Of a DNA stretch of 64,000 nt, positions 61,176 through 64,000 are shown one piece after another. The notes under the pieces are model-generated. The model saw only the letters and a program-made list of their open reading frames with translations. It searched no databases and was not told the DNA's origin. This DNA is from Paenibacillus_E violae. Lineage in GTDB: Bacteria; Bacillota; Bacilli; Paenibacillales; NBRC-103111. Position numbers and translations under genes: made by a program. The stretch is taken from contig NZ_JAWCUD010000001.1 in the NCBI RefSeq assembly GCF_032461945.1, positions 434,001 through 498,000 of the forward strand, read 5' to 3'. Each line of letters begins with the position of its first letter. The first letter of the stretch is position 1.

Positions 61176-61213
61176 AAGTCCATGCTGTGACATTTCACAG
61201 CAGGGCTTTTTAT
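61176..61213 (+). terminator. Intrinsic terminator after the lipoprotein gene
   Basis: AAGTCC and TGCTGTGA pair with TCACAGCA and GGGCTT, followed by T-rich sequence. Confidence 0.85.
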
Positions 61214-61230
61214 TTTGCCTCCAAGATGTA

Positions 61231-61259
61231 TTGACTTCAAGTAGGGGGACTCGTATAAT
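61231..61259 (+). promoter_or_regulatory. Sigma-A promoter of the zinc importer operon
   Basis: TTGACT (61231-61236) and TATAAT (61254-61259) are separated by 17 bases. Confidence 0.85.
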
Positions 61260-61270
61260 CAATTCGTTAA

Positions 61271-61285
61271 TAAAAATTATTACGA
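61271..61285 (+). promoter_or_regulatory. Zur-box-like operator
   Basis: TAAAAATTATTACGA matches the Bacillus Zur core TCGTAATNATTACGA with a perfect right half and a degraded left half. It lies just after the transcription start, where a bound repressor would block. It supports zinc as the metal carried by the operon. Confidence 0.6.
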
Positions 61286-61311
61286 TTTAGAACGCGAGTG
61301 GAGTGAGGATT

Positions 61312-62232
61312 ATGATACGTTCGAAATGGATTATGTTCATAACCGTCATGGTTATTTTATCTGTTATATTGGCTGGATGCGGTACTGCTGCAAGTTCAAA
61401 AGCTAAGCTTGTTGAAGGAAAGGTTAATGTAGTAACGAGTTTTTATCCTTTATATGAGTTTACTAAGGCAATTGGTGGAGAATATGTGAATGCCATTAAC
61501 CTGGTTCCGGCTGGAGTCGAGCCCCACGATTGGTCTCCGAAGAGCAGGGATATCAAAAATATGACGCAAGCACAAGTTTTCGTATATCAAGGTGCTGGGT
61601 TTGAAGGTTGGGTGAAAGATTTTCTGGGAAGTCTATCACCGGATTCAACTTTAAAAGTAGTAGAAGCAAGTAATGGGGCAAATTTAATAAAAACCTCTGA
61701 AAATAAAGAGGAATTTGACCCACATGCGTGGCTTAGCCCGTTAAATGCTGTGAAAATGGCTAATAATATTAAAACGGCACTGATTAGTGCAGATCCGGCT
61801 CATAAGGCTGCCTTCGAGCAAAATTATGCGAACTATGCTGCCAAATTAACAGATCTAGATGCTCGTTACAAAAAAGAGCTGGGGCAAACTTCGAAAAAGG
61901 AAATTGCTGTTTCTCATCAGGCGTTTGCTTATTTGTGCAGAGATTATGGTTTAACGCAATTATCCATTATGGGTCTATCGCCTGATGCCGAGCCAACCGC
62001 TCAGGATCTTAAAAATATGAATGAATACATCAAAGCACACAACTTGAAATATATATTCTTTGAAGAGCTTGTATCCGACAAGTTGGCGAAGACGTTAGCC
62101 AAAGATGCCAAGGTAGATACGATGGTGTTGAATCCTCTTGAAGGATTAACGGAAGCGCAAGTTAACGCTGGTGAGGATTATATCTCGATCATGGACAAAA
62201 ATTTGAAAAATTTAGTGACTGCCTTACAATAA
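61312..62232 (+). CDS. znuA: Zinc-type ABC transporter substrate-binding lipoprotein
   Basis: 306 residues from the ATG at 61312 (GGAG eight bases upstream; a GTG at 61303 is possible). Lipobox LAGC. Metal ligands of cluster A-I proteins are visible: His in GVEPHDWSP, His in FDPHAWLSP, His in AVSHQAFAY and the acidic residue in FFEELVSD. No long His-rich loop is present, as in some Gram-positive zinc binders. First of three transporter genes, downstream of a Zur-like box. Manganese is a less likely alternative. Confidence 0.9.
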   Translation: MIRSKWIMFITVMVILSVILAGCGTAASSKAKLVEGKVNVVTSFYPLYEFTKAIGGEYVNAINLVPAGVEPHDWSPKSRDIKNMTQAQVFVYQGAGFEGWVKDFLGSLSPDSTLKVVEASNGANLIKTSENKEEFDPHAWLSPLNAVKMANNIKTALISADPAHKAAFEQNYANYAAKLTDLDARYKKELGQTSKKEIAVSHQAFAYLCRDYGLTQLSIMGLSPDAEPTAQDLKNMNEYIKAHNLKYIFFEELVSDKLAKTLAKDAKVDTMVLNPLEGLTEAQVNAGEDYISIMDKNLKNLVTALQ

Positions 62233-62266
62233 AAGGGTAGTTCATTATGAGTCAGGGGTTATAAAA

Positions 62267-63046
62267 ATGGAGATAAGCCATAAAGATTTCTGCCACCAAA
62301 GTATCGTGTCTATTGATGATGTTTCCTTCTCATATGAACATAAGAAGGTCATTGATAAGCTTCGTTTTAATGTGCTTGAACGAGATTTTGTTGGTGTCAT
62401 TGGCTCCAATGGCGCAGGTAAAACAACGCTGCTCAAAATGCTCGTAGGGCTTCTTAAGCCTACGAGTGGAGGGATCAGGTTGTTTGATAGTCCGCTAAGC
62501 CAATTCAAGGATTGGGAACGCATTGGTTATGTTCCGCAAAAAAATGCCTTCAATCCCTTATTCCCGGCAACTGTGCGGGAAATTGTTTTATCTGGGATGT
62601 ATTCGAAGAAGCGGATCTACCGCAGGTTGTCCAAAGCTGACCTGCAAAAAGCGGAAGACGCGATGCACGCCATGCGCATCGAGGACCTGGCTGACCGCAA
62701 AATCGGCCAGCTGTCGGGTGGACAACAACAACGCGCTTTCCTCGCGCGCGCGATCGTGAACAACCCGGAGCTGCTCATATTGGATGAGCCAACCGTGGGG
62801 ATCGATGCGGAATCGCAGCTCGGATTTTTCCGGATGATCCGCCACATGCATCAGCATCATCACATGACGTTCATCATGGTGTCGCATGATATGGACATGA
62901 TGCAGTCATATTTAGGTTCGGAGCCGCAGCAAGTTAGCGGCGGTATCAAGTTTCATGTGAAGCATACCCATGATCCCGAGGATTGCCGAGAAACGAATTT
63001 GACACATTCGATCGGCCAGATTCGCGAGATGATCGGAGTACAGTAA
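62267..63046 (+). CDS. znuC: Zinc-type ABC transporter ATP-binding protein
   Basis: 259 residues. Walker A is GSNGAGKTT, Q-loop VPQKN, signature LSGGQQQR, Walker B LLILDEPTVGID and H-loop VSHDMD. The tail is His-rich (HVKHTHDPEDC), which is common in zinc-importing ATPases. AGGGG precedes ATG. It lies 34 bases after the binding-protein gene and 12 before the permease gene. Confidence 0.93.
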   Translation: MEISHKDFCHQSIVSIDDVSFSYEHKKVIDKLRFNVLERDFVGVIGSNGAGKTTLLKMLVGLLKPTSGGIRLFDSPLSQFKDWERIGYVPQKNAFNPLFPATVREIVLSGMYSKKRIYRRLSKADLQKAEDAMHAMRIEDLADRKIGQLSGGQQQRAFLARAIVNNPELLILDEPTVGIDAESQLGFFRMIRHMHQHHHMTFIMVSHDMDMMQSYLGSEPQQVSGGIKFHVKHTHDPEDCRETNLTHSIGQIREMIGVQ

Positions 63047-63058
63047 GGAGCGGGCATT

Positions 63059-63859
63059 TTGGACATATTCACGGAGTATTTTTTTCAACGCGCTTTAATT
63101 GGCGGAATATTGATCGGGCTGACAGCGCCATTAATGGGCGTTTTTCTTGTCCTTCGGCGATTGTCGATGATCGGAGATACACTTGCTCACGTTTCCATTG
63201 CGGGGGTTGCTCTTGGGTTTCTCATTAATGTGTACCCTTTGGGCGTAGGACTTGTTTTCGCTTTGTTAGCTTCGTTCGCTATTGAACGTCTGCGCAAAGC
63301 TTATAAAACATATGCAGAGCTCTCCATCGCCATCATTATGTCAGGCGGGGTCGCGCTGGCTACGATTCTTTTTACACTGGGCAAAGGCTTTAATATGAAT
63401 GTCATGAGCTATTTGTTCGGAAGTATCTATACGCTGGATCGGCAAGATCTATGGGTTGTTCTCGGTGTATCTGTGCTTGTTGTCGGGGTCATTGCTGTTC
63501 ATTTTAAAGAGTTCTTTCTCATGTTTTTCGATGAGGATGCAGCTAGTGTAAGTGGACTTCCGCTTAAATATTATAATATGATGATTACAATGCTTACTGC
63601 ACTCGTTATTTCGGTTGCCATCAAGATTGTAGGCGCACTGCTTGTTTCGTCCTTGCTTACGATTCCAGTCGCATGTAGCTTGCTAATCGCAAGAAGCTTT
63701 AAACACTCCGTTATTTTGGCTGTTATTTTTTCAGAAATTGCGGTTGTCATTGGGCTGGTTGTTGCTGGCGTTTGGGATCTCGCTCCGGGTGGAACGGTTG
63801 TGCTTACACTCATTGCGATGTTGATCGGGATCATTTTAAAAAGAGGATTGAGGATTTAA
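63059..63859 (+). CDS. znuB: Zinc-type ABC transporter permease
   Basis: 266 residues, starting at TTG with AAGGAG eight bases upstream. About eight helices of the ABC-3 family. Early signature VLRRLSMIGDTLAHVSIAGV contains the conserved DxxxH; LVSSLLTIPVACSLLIARSF lies in the second half. It forms the channel for the metal. Its stop is one base before the ccdA start. Confidence 0.93.
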   Translation: MDIFTEYFFQRALIGGILIGLTAPLMGVFLVLRRLSMIGDTLAHVSIAGVALGFLINVYPLGVGLVFALLASFAIERLRKAYKTYAELSIAIIMSGGVALATILFTLGKGFNMNVMSYLFGSIYTLDRQDLWVVLGVSVLVVGVIAVHFKEFFLMFFDEDAASVSGLPLKYYNMMITMLTALVISVAIKIVGALLVSSLLTIPVACSLLIARSFKHSVILAVIFSEIAVVIGLVVAGVWDLAPGGTVVLTLIAMLIGIILKRGLRI

Positions 63860-63860
63860 C

Positions 63861-64000
63861 ATGGACTCTGTTAATTTATGGATTGCTTTATGGGCGGGGA
63901 TCGCATCCTTCATTTCGCCATGCTGTTTGCCATTATATCCTTCTTATCTTTCCTACATAACAGGAATCTCGGTAAGTGAATTGAAATCGGGTGAGACATC
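63861..64000 (+). CDS. ccdA: CcdA-like cytochrome c biogenesis / thiol-reduction protein, N-terminal part
   Basis: 46 residues before the window ends. It begins MDSVNLWIALWAGIASFISP and continues CCLPLYPSYLSYITG, the first helix and SPC-x-LP motif of CcdA/DsbD. The x residue here is a second Cys. Family members carry electrons across the membrane from thioredoxin. GAGG lies seven bases before ATG, overlapping the znuB end. The close coupling to a zinc importer is notable. Confidence 0.85.
   Translation, partial: MDSVNLWIALWAGIASFISPCCLPLYPSYLSYITGISVSELKSGET

Overview
The window looks like a chromosomal segment of a Paenibacillus-like, spore-forming, low-to-medium G+C Firmicute. This rests on strong Shine-Dalgarno sites, sigma-A type promoters, two T-box tRNA-sensing leaders (argS and metG), Bacillales families (YrzA/DUF2536-like, YheC/D, YmaF, YitT, YqfL, DinB-like), many AraC regulators and glycoside hydrolases. 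It is my inference from content, not a database result.

Layout. 1-3.3 kb: the end of alanine dehydrogenase converges on a methionine ABC importer (metNIQ). 3.4-6.2 kb: an uncharacterised glycan-type protein with a CE7 acetyl esterase. 6.2-17.2 kb: a DUF2536 protein, a heterodimeric ABC exporter, a PLP decarboxylase followed 5 bases later by a chemoreceptor, a DUF2157 membrane protein and an EamA transporter. 17.2-25.3 kb: T-box/argS, a 49-aa protein and a 210-aa protein of unknown function, threonine synthase, a YheC/D ATP-grasp protein overlapping panD, a FetAB-like ABC pair and a TauE-type transporter. 25.5-29.3 kb: an MFS transporter, an MHYT-PAS sensor, a HAD phosphatase and a GNAT. 29.3-33.5 kb: a repeat-bearing gap, then a complete fixABCX electron-transfer operon. 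33.6-39.7 kb: GH36 alpha-galactosidase, a DinB-like protein, and an AraC regulator divergent from a sugar isomerase and a Gfo/Idh oxidoreductase. 39.8-49.7 kb: two LTA-synthase-like paralogues enclosing YitT, a two-component system, a CPBP protease, an aldose epimerase and YmaF. 49.8-55.9 kb: a frameshifted MFS gene with an operator-like dyad, a DsbA-like protein, an AraC regulator divergent from GH42 beta-galactosidase, and YqfL. 56.0-57.2 kb: a gene-free, G-poor composite tandem-repeat region, followed by an orphan transposase-type zinc-ribbon gene. 58-64 kb: yidD, T-box/metG, a lipoprotein, a zinc-type ABC importer with a Zur-like box, and the start of ccdA.

The genes suggest a saprophyte that degrades plant glycans (CE7, GH36, GH42, epimerase, isomerase/oxidoreductase) and controls amino-acid and metal supply at RNA and DNA level. 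The features I find least ordinary are the composite minisatellite at 56.0-56.8 kb with periodic G-runs on one strand, the zinc-ribbon gene beside it, three genes whose only well-placed start codons are non-AUG (CTG/ATT/ATC), the fixABCX operon with a cre-like site, and a ymaF ribosome site buried in a terminator-like hairpin. I found no CRISPR array, rRNA, tRNA or clear prophage.
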